Part shown: positions 44,019-54,000 of the stretch, piece by piece | Position numbering within the stretch: position 1 is the first letter of the stretch | Layout of the letters: the number at the start of each line of letters is the position of its first letter | Assembly (NCBI GenBank): GCA_004563195.1 | Contig: SFTJ01000001.1 | Span: 124,001-188,000 of the forward strand | DNA length: 64,000 nucleotides | Source of the DNA: a bacterium | GTDB lineage: Bacteria > Bacteroidota > Bacteroidia > Bacteroidales > Muribaculaceae | Direction: 5' to 3' | The notes under the pieces: model-generated | What the model saw: the letters and a program-made list of their open reading frames with translations, nothing else | Database searches by the model: none | Told to the model about the DNA's origin: nothing | Translations under genes and position numbers: made by a program

Positions 44019-44573
44019 TCATTTGTTCTCGAGTACGAATTTATCAAAACTATTGTCGTTGTAATAAACTATGATATTCACCACTCTCTTGCCGTTTCTG
44101 ACGTTCATTTGCATCGAACTATCGTTAATCATATTCGGTGGGGTAGAGCGGAGAGAATCGTTTTGAAGCGCCGGAGAGGTCCTCCCCACCGATCGAACAC
44201 CCGCCTCATAATCCACTTGGCTATCGACATTAAAATCGATGGTATTCGAACGACTCGCGAGATTTGAATTATTCGACAAATTATCAAAGAGCGTGGCATT
44301 TTTTGGATTCTCATTGAGTTGAGCATCGTTGCCATTGTTCGCATTTGGACCACTCACTTCTTCCATCGGCCCTTCGCCAAACATAAGCCACATAATCGAT
44401 AGCGAAGGATAAGTCTGGTGAATTTTCTTTATTATCTCGTCACTGACCTTTTTATTTCGTCCTGTAAGTAATTGCGATAGGGTGGGACGGGGAATTTCAC
44501 AACTGTCTGCAAAAACGCTATTGGAAATTCCCTTTGTATTTAAGAATATTTTCAGGCGACTAACGATATCCAT
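44019..44573 (-). CDS. XRE-family transcriptional regulator with long C-terminal tail
   Basis: A 184-residue protein. Residues 1-68 are a helix-turn-helix domain of the Cro/C1 type (SNSVFADSCEIPRPTLSQLLTGRNKKVSDEII), followed by SLSIMWLMFGEGPM, a landing motif common in such regulators of Bacteroidetes. Residues 70-160 are low-complexity Asn/Ser/Asp-rich and probably unstructured. The end (about 160-184) forms a short beta-like segment, VVNIIVYYNDNSFDKFVLE. It is transcribed alone from a good promoter. About 175-290 bp upstream lie two identical palindromes that could be its operators (inference). No target gene is evident. Confidence 0.85.
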   Translation of the reverse strand: MDIVSRLKIFLNTKGISNSVFADSCEIPRPTLSQLLTGRNKKVSDEIIKKIHQTYPSLSIMWLMFGEGPMEEVSGPNANNGNDAQLNENPKNATLFDNLSNNSNLASRSNTIDFNVDSQVDYEAGVRSVGRTSPALQNDSLRSTPPNMINDSSMQMNVRNGKRVVNIIVYYNDNSFDKFVLENK

Positions 44574-44602
44574 GAGTTTACAATTTTAAATATTCGCTTT
44601 TA

Positions 44603-44634
44603 CAAATATACATAATAAAGTTAAGAACAGCAAA
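44603..44634 (-). promoter_or_regulatory. Promoter of the XRE regulator
   Basis: On the minus strand, TTTG (44631-44634), 20 bp, TATATTTG (44603-44610): a full consensus match. The leader RNA would be about 20 nt. Confidence 0.8.
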
Positions 44635-44747
44635 TTTATTTTTGTAAACTTGAATTTTCTTTTATTTTTCACCGAAATCACCACTCCAACCGCTCTTTAC
44701 ATTCAAAAATTATCATATTTAATCATTCGCTTCAACTTTAATTACCT

Positions 44748-44760
44748 AAATCGTTGATTT
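44748..44760. repeat. Palindrome AAATC-GTT-GATTT, copy 1
   Basis: A perfect 5-bp inverted repeat with a 3-bp centre, lying 175 bp upstream of the XRE gene. The identical 14-mer AAATCGTTGATTTT recurs 105 bp further on. Size and symmetry fit a small HTH dimer site. Confidence 0.55.
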
Positions 44761-44852
44761 TAAGCACATTATATTAATAATATCACATTAACAACAAACA
44801 ACCTTACAGTAGTCCGATATATATTTATACTAACACTCTAATAATTGTTTAT

Positions 44853-44865
44853 AAATCGTTGATTT
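44853..44865. repeat. Palindrome AAATC-GTT-GATTT, copy 2
   Basis: The second exact copy, in the same orientation, centre-to-centre 105 bp (ten helical turns) from the first. This spacing would put two bound proteins on the same face of the DNA. Confidence 0.55.
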
Positions 44866-45282
44866 TTACCTAATTATGGCATTTCTAAACAAATGTTAAT
44901 GCCTATTTTTGATGCATTTGTATCGTATCTGATTGCGAATTTCATTATCTCAATAGCTCCTACAAATAAAAACCACTCTTTACGTTACCAAAATCGACCT
45001 CTACCCCACCTGTTTGGTTTTAAAAAGCATCTCAAATTCCGCTCTTTCCGTTGTTTTTATTTACAAATAGCATTGATGGTAATTCTACCATTTTGTGCTA
45101 TTTTGACGCTCAACTCATTTTCCTTGCAATATTTCACTCAAATCCCTATATCTGTTGACAATTTCACGTTCTAAACGATTCTAATGAGGTAAAATTGCGA
45201 CCTATTTCACCACAAACATCTTAATTTACAACCTATTACATATTCAAAAAGCATCAAAATCGAGCAATAATTAATTTGTACA

Positions 45283-45320
45283 GAAAAAATTATGGCGGCC
45301 ATCCATAACAGACGCCGCCA
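45283..45320 (-). terminator. Terminator after uvrA
   Basis: TGGCGGC (45293-45299) pairs with GCCGCCA (45314-45320). Read leftward the hairpin is followed by ATAATTTTTTCTG, a U-run, 23 bp after the uvrA stop. Confidence 0.85.
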
Positions 45321-45342
45321 CGTATTAGCTATTTCTACTATT

Positions 45343-48177
45343 TTATCTACTCAACTCTTCCTTTATAAAAGCCGAGGTAATTCCCCTACCCCGTTCTGCT
45401 ATTTCTTCAGGAGTTCCACAGTCTATGAGTTCACCGCCATTTCGACCACCCTCGGGTCCCATGTCAATTATATAGTCGGCACACTTAATAACATCGAGGT
45501 TGTGCTCAATCACTATCACAGTGTTGCCTTTATCCACCAATCGATTTATCACACCGAGCAACACCTTCACATCTTCGAAGTGCAAACCTGTGGTTGGCTC
45601 ATCGAGGATATAAACTGTTTTGCCGGTATCTCTCTTTGCCAATTCGGTTGCCAACTTCACTCGTTGGCTCTCGCCTCCCGAAAGTGTGCTCGACGGTTGT
45701 CCGAGTTTCACATAACCGAGTCCCACATCTTGCAAAACTTTTATCTTCGTGAGAATTGAAGGAATGGCTTCAAAAAATTCCACGGCTTGATTTATCGTCA
45801 TGTCGAGGACATCAGCTATCGACTTTCCTTTAAATCGCACTTCGAGAGTTTCTCTATTGTATCTCTTACCGCCACACGCCTCGCATGGCACAAGCACATC
45901 GGGCAAGAAATTCATCTCTATCGATTTGTATCCGTTACCCTTGCACACTTCACATCTGCCGCCCGAGACATTAAACGAAAATCTACCCGGCTTATATGCT
46001 CTGATTTTTGCTTCGGGAAGATTTACAAACAGATTTCTTATATCGGCAAACACACCGGTATAAGTAGCGGGATTAGAACGCGGCGAGCGACCAAGCGGCG
46101 ATTGATCCACAGTCACCACCTTGTCGATATTCTCAAGTCCGCCAATCTCGCCGTAGGACAACGGTTCAGTGAGCGAGCGGTAGAACTTCTTGCTGAGTAT
46201 CGGTTGCAGCGTAGCATTTATCAAGCTCGACTTGCCGCTACCCGACACACCGGTAACACATATCAGTGTGCCCAACGGAAATTCCACATCCACATTTTTT
46301 AAGTTGTTTCCACAGCAGCCTTTCAGCACGAGTTTCTTTCCGGAGCCTACTCTACGCTCTGCGGGAATCTCTATTTCTTTCACGCCTTGCAGATATTGGG
46401 CGGTGATGGTGTTGGTCTTCATCATTTCGGCAGGAGTGCCGGAAAACACCACATTGCCGCCCTTTCGCCCTGCTTTCGGACCTATATCAACCACATAATC
46501 CGACTGCAGCATCATATCCTTATCGTGCTCCACCACTATCACCGTATTGCCTTGGTCGCGCAGATTTTTCAGCGATGTTATCAGGCGTTGATTGTCGCGC
46601 TGATGCAGACCGATGCTCGGTTCGTCAAGAATATACAGCACATTCACCAACTGCGACCCTATCTGGGTAGCCAGCCTTATGCGCTGACTTTCGCCACCCG
46701 AGAGCGACGCTGTAGAACGATTAAGCGACAAATATTCCAATCCCACACCAAGCATAAACTTCAGTCGGCTGCCAATTTCTTTCACCACTTCCGAGGCTAT
46801 GGCCCATTGCTGTTTGTTGAGATGGTTTTTCAAATCGGCAATCCATTCGCTCAGCTCTGAGATATCCATTCTCGAAAGGTCGGCAATGGTTTTGCCGTTG
46901 ATATAATAATGTAGAGCTTCTTTGTTAAGACGATTACCCTTGCACTCCGGACACACGCAGCGAGAATAGAATTGCCCTGCCCATTTCTGCGCCTGCGACG
47001 ACGATTCGTCGCTTTGTTGCATCTCTATATATTTCAGCAGACCATCGTACGACATGAAATAATTCTGCGTACTCATCGTTTCGGTCTTAATATTCAACCG
47101 CTCGTCGGTTCCACTCATTATCTCATCAATAGCCTCATCGGGTATGTCGCGTAAAGGTGTAGTAAGGTCTACATCATATTTTTCGCAAATAGCCTGAATC
47201 TGCCAAAAGATGAGCGAATTCTTATATTTTCCCAGCGGAAGAATGCCGCCGGCATGAATTGATACATCGAGATTGGGCATCACCTTATCGCGGTCGATAA
47301 TATTCACATATCCCAAACCCTTACATTTGGGGCAAGCGCCTTGTGGGCTATTAAATGAGAAATTGTGAGGAGCCGGCTCCATATACGACAATCCAGTCAC
47401 GGGGTCCATAAGCATCTTACTATAGTGCCCCACTTCCGAAGTTTCGTAATCGAGAATCATCAACTGGCCATCGCCTTGCTTGAATGCCATCTCGGCTGTT
47501 TTGCGTAGTCGTTCCTCATCCTTGCGATTGATTTTCAACCTATCCACCACAAGTTCTATGCTGTGGTTCTTATATCGGTCGAGTTTCATACCGAAGGTCA
47601 ACTCTTTCAATTCACCGTCTACTCTCACATTCAGGAATCCTTTTTTTCGCAACTGTTCGAAGAGTTCTTTATAATGACCTTTTCGATTTTTCACTATTGG
47701 CGATAGGATATACACCTTACGGCCGTCGTACTTATCGAAGAGCAGACTCAAAATCTTGTCGATTCCATATTTCACCATCTTTTCGCCCGAGATGTAGGAG
47801 TAAGCCTCTCCTATTCGAGCATAGAGCAGACGAAGGTAGTCGTATACCTCAGTTGTGGTGCCTATGGTGCTTCGCGGATTTTTATTCACCGTTTTTTGCT
47901 CAATCGAAATCACCGGGCACAGTCCCGTAATCTTGTCAACGTCGGGACGCTCGAGCACGCCAAGCATATTTCGAGCATAAGCCGAAAATGTTTCAAGATA
48001 TCGGCGCTGCCCTTCGGCAAATATTGTATCGAATGCCAGCGATGACTTACCGCTGCCACTCAGTCCTGTTATTACAGTCAATTTATTGTGGGGAATCTCC
48101 ACGTCCACATTTTTAAGATTGTGAACTCTTGCTCCCCACACGCTCACGCTCTCTGTTTCTTTTCCATTAAGTTTCAT
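45343..48177 (-). CDS. uvrA: Excinuclease ABC subunit A (UvrA)
   Basis: A 944-residue damage-recognition ATPase of nucleotide excision repair. Two ABC modules are visible: Walker A GLSGSGKSSLAF near residue 33 and GVSGSGKSSLIN near 640, with signature motifs SLSGGESQRIRLA and TLSGGESQRVKLA. The zinc-binding modules appear as CPKC...CPEC (RCVCPECKGNRLN) in the first half and CEVCKGNGY with CEACGGKRYN in the second. ATG 48177 gives a normal N-terminus (VWGARVHNLKNVDVEIP). An in-frame extension overlapping the upstream gene is rejected. It follows a secreted-protein gene by 4 bp, so the two form an unusual operon. Confidence 0.97.
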   Translation of the reverse strand: MKLNGKETESVSVWGARVHNLKNVDVEIPHNKLTVITGLSGSGKSSLAFDTIFAEGQRRYLETFSAYARNMLGVLERPDVDKITGLCPVISIEQKTVNKNPRSTIGTTTEVYDYLRLLYARIGEAYSYISGEKMVKYGIDKILSLLFDKYDGRKVYILSPIVKNRKGHYKELFEQLRKKGFLNVRVDGELKELTFGMKLDRYKNHSIELVVDRLKINRKDEERLRKTAEMAFKQGDGQLMILDYETSEVGHYSKMLMDPVTGLSYMEPAPHNFSFNSPQGACPKCKGLGYVNIIDRDKVMPNLDVSIHAGGILPLGKYKNSLIFWQIQAICEKYDVDLTTPLRDIPDEAIDEIMSGTDERLNIKTETMSTQNYFMSYDGLLKYIEMQQSDESSSQAQKWAGQFYSRCVCPECKGNRLNKEALHYYINGKTIADLSRMDISELSEWIADLKNHLNKQQWAIASEVVKEIGSRLKFMLGVGLEYLSLNRSTASLSGGESQRIRLATQIGSQLVNVLYILDEPSIGLHQRDNQRLITSLKNLRDQGNTVIVVEHDKDMMLQSDYVVDIGPKAGRKGGNVVFSGTPAEMMKTNTITAQYLQGVKEIEIPAERRVGSGKKLVLKGCCGNNLKNVDVEFPLGTLICVTGVSGSGKSSLINATLQPILSKKFYRSLTEPLSYGEIGGLENIDKVVTVDQSPLGRSPRSNPATYTGVFADIRNLFVNLPEAKIRAYKPGRFSFNVSGGRCEVCKGNGYKSIEMNFLPDVLVPCEACGGKRYNRETLEVRFKGKSIADVLDMTINQAVEFFEAIPSILTKIKVLQDVGLGYVKLGQPSSTLSGGESQRVKLATELAKRDTGKTVYILDEPTTGLHFEDVKVLLGVINRLVDKGNTVIVIEHNLDVIKCADYIIDMGPEGGRNGGELIDCGTPEEIAERGRGITSAFIKEELSR

Positions 48178-48181
48178 AGCA

Positions 48182-49537
48182 TCATTCAGTGATTTCGCCC
48201 TCGCCGCTTTCGGTATTTCGCTCTTTGCGAAGACCCACCACATTAATATCTCCTTTCAACTTATATTTCTTTCCTTCCGAGCCTTCTGCATCGATTACGT
48301 AGTAGTATACGCCCGGTTTCACTATCTTTCCCTTATATTTTCCGTCCCAACCTTGCGACGGGTCATTGAGTTCGCACAGTTGCACACCCCAAGTATTGAA
48401 TATCCAACACTTGAATTTCACTATCGACTTATACGACACCTTCCACTCATCGTTAACGCCTTCGGTAACTCCGGGTGAGAATGCGTTAGGGCATTTCAGC
48501 ATCGATTCGCCTATGTTTACCTGGTACACATCGCTATATGCCGAACATTCACCTGTGGCATTACTGCAAACAAAACGCCAGAATGTGGTACCTGCTTCTT
48601 CGAATGTAATAGTTATCTCATCTTCGTTTCTTCGGTCGGCTATTTCTTCAAATTCAGCATCGTGCGACATCTGCCATTCTTTTGTGGCCACGGCATCGGT
48701 GTAATATGCCGAGAATGTAATCACTGCCGGTGCCGAACCTCCGAGTGTGGTTTCATCACCTCCGCCCACTTGGTTGTCGGCTTCTTTTTGCTCTTGTTCG
48801 GCTCGGGTGGTCACTGTCACTGCTTGAGTTTGATACTCATCGCTCGTCACGCTTATCCCCTCGCCCCAATATTCAAGGAAGCGGTCGCCGGTCAAAGTAA
48901 AGGTGGTGTTGCAATATGGTGCCGGAAGCGAAATGGCCGATTTCAATTCCTGAAGTTCTTCTTCTTGTGTTTCGGAATTCCACATCATGTCGGTTTCGTT
49001 CCACACAAGATTGTTGTATATCAATTTCAGTTTTCTGTCGAGCACTTTGCGAGCGCCGTTAATCGAGTAATACACTATGGCATCACCTTCGCCTTGCACA
49101 TTGAGTGTAGCCGAGGAGCAGTCGCCATCATTCACTGCCTCGATGCTATTTACTCTAAGCCTATAGTCGGCATAGTTTACCACCCATACATATTTTCGAT
49201 TGGTGTTCTCCTCAATGATGTAGCCCGAATTTGGTATCACCGATTTCAACACACTTACATTTCCGTTTCGTTCTATTGAGGTGATTTCTTCGGCATAAGC
49301 CCCACCGGTGGCACCAAACTTATACCACTTCACGGTAGCATTACTGCTGCCGGCTGTGTATTGCATATTATTCTGCTGCGAATCATAGAGCACATACACC
49401 ATATCGAGTCCCGTATTTTTGGCAGGAACTTCCTCAAATATCTTATGACTCTCATCGCCGGTAAACGCCACTTGGGCGTTAACCCCTATCCATGCCATAA
49501 GCATCGCTGCCAATACATTTATTCTTGGTTTTATCAT
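48182..49537 (-). CDS. Secreted protein with type B (gliding-motility type) C-terminal sorting domain of the type IX system
   Basis: A 451-residue exported protein. A signal peptide (about 1-21, ending WIGVNA) is followed by beta-rich, Ig-like extracellular segments (for example ITFSAYYTDAVATKEWQMSHDAEFEEI) and, at about 355-440, the conserved C-terminal domain: CPNAFSPGVTEGVNDEWKV, then FKCWIFNTWGVQLCEL and GWDGKYKGKIVKPGVYYYVIDAEG. This matches the gliding motility-associated C-terminal domain, used as a type IX secretion signal in Bacteroidetes (established for the family). The tail after it (RKERNTESGEGEITE) is unusual. It is the first gene of a unit with uvrA (4-bp gap). Its binding target is unknown. 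Confidence 0.85.
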   Translation of the reverse strand: MIKPRINVLAAMLMAWIGVNAQVAFTGDESHKIFEEVPAKNTGLDMVYVLYDSQQNNMQYTAGSSNATVKWYKFGATGGAYAEEITSIERNGNVSVLKSVIPNSGYIIEENTNRKYVWVVNYADYRLRVNSIEAVNDGDCSSATLNVQGEGDAIVYYSINGARKVLDRKLKLIYNNLVWNETDMMWNSETQEEELQELKSAISLPAPYCNTTFTLTGDRFLEYWGEGISVTSDEYQTQAVTVTTRAEQEQKEADNQVGGGDETTLGGSAPAVITFSAYYTDAVATKEWQMSHDAEFEEIADRRNEDEITITFEEAGTTFWRFVCSNATGECSAYSDVYQVNIGESMLKCPNAFSPGVTEGVNDEWKVSYKSIVKFKCWIFNTWGVQLCELNDPSQGWDGKYKGKIVKPGVYYYVIDAEGSEGKKYKLKGDINVVGLRKERNTESGEGEITE

Positions 49538-49822
49538 ACCTTGGTTTCTTTTTCGTTAATCACTCGCGCAAAAGGCAATTTCCTGCTCGTTTTGCGAAGC
49601 CTTTAATTAGGCAAAGATACAAAGATTATTGCACATTTTTGCATCACCATCCTTGCTTTTAATTAGATAACTCCCCATTTGCACCTATTATTGCCCGAGA
49701 ACGAGAGGTTTTGGCTTGAATCTCGCTATTTTGTCAACTATCTCGCCCTACGAGCCGATTCTGGCACATTAATTGCAATTATGATTTTTTAAATCGTAAT
49801 AAATACCAATCATTTTTTATAT

Positions 49823-51001
49823 ATGAAAATTTTACACACAAGCGATTGGCACTTAGGCCACACCATCTACGACTACGACCGTATAGAAGAACACTCTGAA
49901 ATGCTTCATCAAATGGAGAAAATCGTCAAGAAGCATCGCCCCGACGTTTTCTTGCTTTGTGGAGACATTTATCACACCCCTCAACCTTCGGCTTCAGTCC
50001 AAACCATGTTTGCCAATGCATTGGTAAGGATTCACGACGCTAATCCCGAAATGTCAATTGTGATTACCGCCGGCAACCACGACAGTGCTTCGAAGCATGA
50101 TATTTTCCGTTTACCATGGAAGGCTCTCAAGGTGTTCACCGTCGGAAATCTATCACCCGATACTCGCTCCGGCGAGAATTATGACGACCATATCATCGAA
50201 ATTCCCGGAAAAGGTTTCATTTTGGCAGTACCATACGTCAACGAGCGGAATATGCCCGAAGATTTATTTCAGAATCTTTTATCGGAAGTTGAGAAAAGAA
50301 ATAAAAGCAACCTTCCTGTGGTATTGACCGCACACACCTCGGTTCGCGGTTGCGACATTACCGGACACGACACCGCTATGCATGACAATGTTGGCGGCAT
50401 CGACTATATCGACGTGGCCCAACTTGGTTCCGGCTACGACTATGTTGCCCTCGGGCACATCCACAAACCCCAATATGTGCACACCGGCAACCACAATGTG
50501 CGATATTGTGGTTCTCCTCTACCTATTAGCTTCGACGAATGTTTCGAACATAGCGTAACCTTGGTAGATATCGACCACCACGGCGCCACTCCATCTTACC
50601 AAACCATCGAAATTCTAAATCCATGGCCTTTAGTAACTCTCCCCTCTCAAGATTGGGCAACATGGGACGAAGCAAAAAAGCTCTTGAAAGAATTCCCTCT
50701 TGACATCCGGGCTTACATCAGACTGAATGTAGTGGTAAAAGACTACCTGCCTACCACTGCCCGAACCGAAGCGCTCGAAATAGTAAAGGACAAGAAATGC
50801 CGCTTCTGCCTCATTAATAATCGTCGAGAATCGAGCGAAAGCAACGAAACAAAGGCTATGAGTATTCAAGAATTCAAAGCCGAGAATCCCATGCAGATTG
50901 CCAAACGATTTGCCGCCGACTCCGATATAGATTTCGACGAAGATATGGAGAATATGTTCTCCGAAGTACTCCAATCAATTAATGAAGAAAATAGAGAATA
51001 A
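49823..51001 (+). CDS. sbcD: SbcD, nuclease subunit of the SbcCD complex
   Basis: A 392-residue Mre11-type exo/endonuclease that opens hairpins and processes double-strand ends. The metallophosphoesterase motifs are in order: HTSDWHLGHTIYDYDR (motif I), LLCGDIYHTPQPS (II), VITAGNHDSASKHD (III), VVLTAHTSVRG and ALGHIHKPQYV (IV-V). The C-terminal part is the capping domain. Its partner gene sbcC follows after 24 bp. The 285-bp upstream region is AT-rich with no clear consensus promoter. Confidence 0.96.
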   Translation: MKILHTSDWHLGHTIYDYDRIEEHSEMLHQMEKIVKKHRPDVFLLCGDIYHTPQPSASVQTMFANALVRIHDANPEMSIVITAGNHDSASKHDIFRLPWKALKVFTVGNLSPDTRSGENYDDHIIEIPGKGFILAVPYVNERNMPEDLFQNLLSEVEKRNKSNLPVVLTAHTSVRGCDITGHDTAMHDNVGGIDYIDVAQLGSGYDYVALGHIHKPQYVHTGNHNVRYCGSPLPISFDECFEHSVTLVDIDHHGATPSYQTIEILNPWPLVTLPSQDWATWDEAKKLLKEFPLDIRAYIRLNVVVKDYLPTTARTEALEIVKDKKCRFCLINNRRESSESNETKAMSIQEFKAENPMQIAKRFAADSDIDFDEDMENMFSEVLQSINEENRE

Positions 51002-51025
51002 CGCACTTAAATTAACGCTTTCACT

Positions 51026-54000
51026 ATGAAACTACAAAAGCTTACTATTCACAACATTGCATCTATCAAAGATGCCATTATAGACTTCGAAGCCGAGCCT
51101 CTGGCAAGTAGTGAGGTATTTCTGATTACCGGCAAAACCGGCTCCGGAAAGACCACTATTCTTGACGCCATCTGTCTGGCTTTATACAACGAAACACCTC
51201 GCCTCAAGGATAAGTTTATCGAAGCTGATGTAGCAGATATGGGCAACGAACTAAAGTCAAACGACAAGCGCATGCTAATGCGAAAAAACACTACCGAGGC
51301 CTCTGTGAGTCTTACATTTATTGGTAATAATGGCATTCCATACGAAGCCACTTGGTCGGTAGCCCTTGCGCGAAAAAAAGCAGACGGAAAAATACAAGAT
51401 GTATCAAGAACTCTAATCAATCGAAACGATAATACCACACTGACCAAAATTAACGAGATTAAAAACGAAATAGCAAAAATCGTAGGACTTGATTTCGATC
51501 AATTCTGTCGCACCACCATGCTTGCCCAAGGCGAATTTACACGTTTCCTTCGCAGCAAAGAGGCCGAAAAATCTGCTATTCTCGAGAAAATCACCGGCGT
51601 GGACATATACTCAAAAATCGGTGCAAAGGTCTATGCCTTGACCAAAGAAAAAGAAGACGCTTGGAGTGCTATCAATCAGAAAATAAGCGACACTGTCACC
51701 CTCAGCGACGAAGATATAACCAATCGCCACAAAGAATGCGAGCAACTCTCTACGCAAGAAAAAGCATTTTCTGCCGAGGAAGACTCTCTTGCTAAGAAAT
51801 TGCAGTGGATAAACCTCGATTCTGAAAATCTTTCGAAAGTTAATTCTGCCACGAAAGATTTTCAAGACATTCAGACCATTGTAAACAGCAACGATTTTGT
51901 AAAGCATAAGAATCTCGTTAAAGACTGGCAATCCACCACCGACGCACGCAATTGGTATGCCGAAACCATAAAAGCATCGGCTGAAATCCAACGCCAAGAA
52001 ACCGATTTAAACGCACTCTCATTGCAATTTGCCACTCTTTTAGCTTGTCAAAATCAAGCCATAGAAGCAAAAAACATACTTGCCGTGCAAAAAGCAGAGG
52101 TTGATTCATTTTTATCGTCAGAAAACGATAAACGCCATATCTACGAAAACGAACAGACCATCGATGCTAACATTTCCACTATCGTTAACAGCAAAAGTTA
52201 CATTAAAAGCAACATAAGCAAATGCGAACAATTAGAGAAAGAGTTAAACACCGTTCTCACACCTGCCCATAGCCAAGCTATAGCAAAATCGAAGCAAATA
52301 CAAGCAGAAAAAGACGAGAAATCGAAAGAACACGAGCAGCAACTACACAACTTGAATGTGCGCAACTTGCCATTGCTAAGAAAGCAAAAAGAGGAAGCAA
52401 CCACGCTGTTCTCCGATATCAACAGAGCAAAAGATCTCCTTAGCACCTTGCGCAATGAGCAGATTCGCAGAGCGCAACGCGAGGAGCAGCTCAAAAACCG
52501 ACTTAATCGAATAAAACAACTTGAGGGTCAAGCCACGCAATTAACGCACGATTTAGCTTTAGCCGACGCTGCAAAAAAAGTGGCTGAAGAAATTCTCGAA
52601 AAGCAAAAAGACTCGGTAGATAACTTCGCGAAATCGATGCGCGCAAAACTCAAAGTGGGCGACAAATGCCCTGTATGCGGACAAGATATTGCTTGCGAGG
52701 TGCTTTGCGATGACCATTTTGCTCAGATTTTCAATGCCGCAAAGGCGAAATACGAGGAGGAGAAAAACCGATTTGATAGAATTCAAAACGAATTGAACAA
52801 AAATTTGGCAGAAAAAAATTCGCAGTGCGAGGCGTACAATGCCGAAAAGGAGGCCCTCAACGAAGATAATTCACTTATCGAAGCCCAAAATAGGGTCGAA
52901 GAAATTTGTCGGAAAATTGGAGTGTTTCAAATAGATGATTCCACTCCTAATATTCTTGATGAAAAGATTCAAAACGCTAATAGTCTGCAAGAAGAGTTGG
53001 TTCAGAAAATAAAAGTTGCTGAAGAGATAGAAAATGTCGTTAAACTTCTTCAGCAGAAACTTAACAAATTATCAAGCGACAAAGAAAAAGCCGAAAAAGA
53101 CGTTAATAAAGCCGAAAAAGCAGTATTAAGTTGCAAAAATGAAATTGACAACCTGCGCAACATCAACAAATCGAAGCAGCAGGATATACTTACGGCTACC
53201 GAAAAGGTTCAGAATCTGCTCTCTGATAGCCCTTGGAACTCTATCTGGGAAGAAAACCCCACCGAATTTGCCAAGGCGATAAAATCGGCAGCAAGCACAT
53301 TCGCTGCAAAGGAATCGGCACAAAATAATTTGGAAAGACAAATCAACAGCGCTGATACGGAAATCAACAACACTTATACCATCCTCGAGAAGATTCTGGA
53401 AATGATGCCTGAGTGGAAACAAATTGCAGCCAACGAGACAAAAAGCCATGACAATGCACAAAAACTCGCCACCGACATCAGTTCTAACACCGCTACTGTC
53501 TTGGCTAAGTTGGACACGGCTCGTAAAGTCCTGTCGCAGAACCAAGAATTGCTTCAGAACTTCTTGAATGAAAGCAGTTTCGATATGGAGCGCATTGAGG
53601 CTCTCGCCTTGCACACCGGCGAAGAAATTAATGCTATAAATGCCGAAATAAGTAAAATATCCGACGAGCTATTAATGAAAAAGACAACGCTCAGCGAAGC
53701 ACAAGCACGATATAGCGAACATCAGCTTAATAAACCGGTTATTTCGGAGGACGATACACCCGACAATATCAACCTGCGCATAACTAAAGTCAAAGAGCAG
53801 ATTAGCGAATGTCGCACTATGATTGGAGCTATCAATATGGAGTTACAAAAAGACGAAGAAGCCAAGAAGCACATAGGAAGTCTGAAAGAAGAAGCCGAAG
53901 TAAAGAAGGCAATTTTCGAAAATTGGGAACGATTGAACAAACTTATAGGTTGCTCTACCGGCAATAAATTCCGTAAGATTGCCCAAAGCTACATCCTATC

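Larger units (their letters stand above)
44574..45342. other. Long AT-rich non-coding region between the XRE gene and uvrA
   Basis: Almost 770 bp without a convincing gene. It holds the XRE promoter, two copies of a 13-bp palindrome, a diverged 16-bp direct repeat (44688-44703 and 44971-44986), a small ATGGTA-ATTC-TACCAT hairpin (45076-45091), and the uvrA terminator at the right end. A 93-codon open frame at 44893-45174 has no promoter match, no domain and a composition like its surroundings. The region could be remnant DNA or an unrecognised RNA gene. Confidence 0.5.

Noticed and set aside
44893..45174. 93-codon open frame in the gap between the XRE gene and uvrA
   Set aside because: No domain, no promoter match, composition equal to the flanking AT-rich DNA, and the middle forms a small hairpin. 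It is left as non-coding.
48178..48243. Longer UvrA start within the upstream gene
   Set aside because: The extra 22 residues run inside the cargo gene's coding end and are unlike any UvrA N-terminus.
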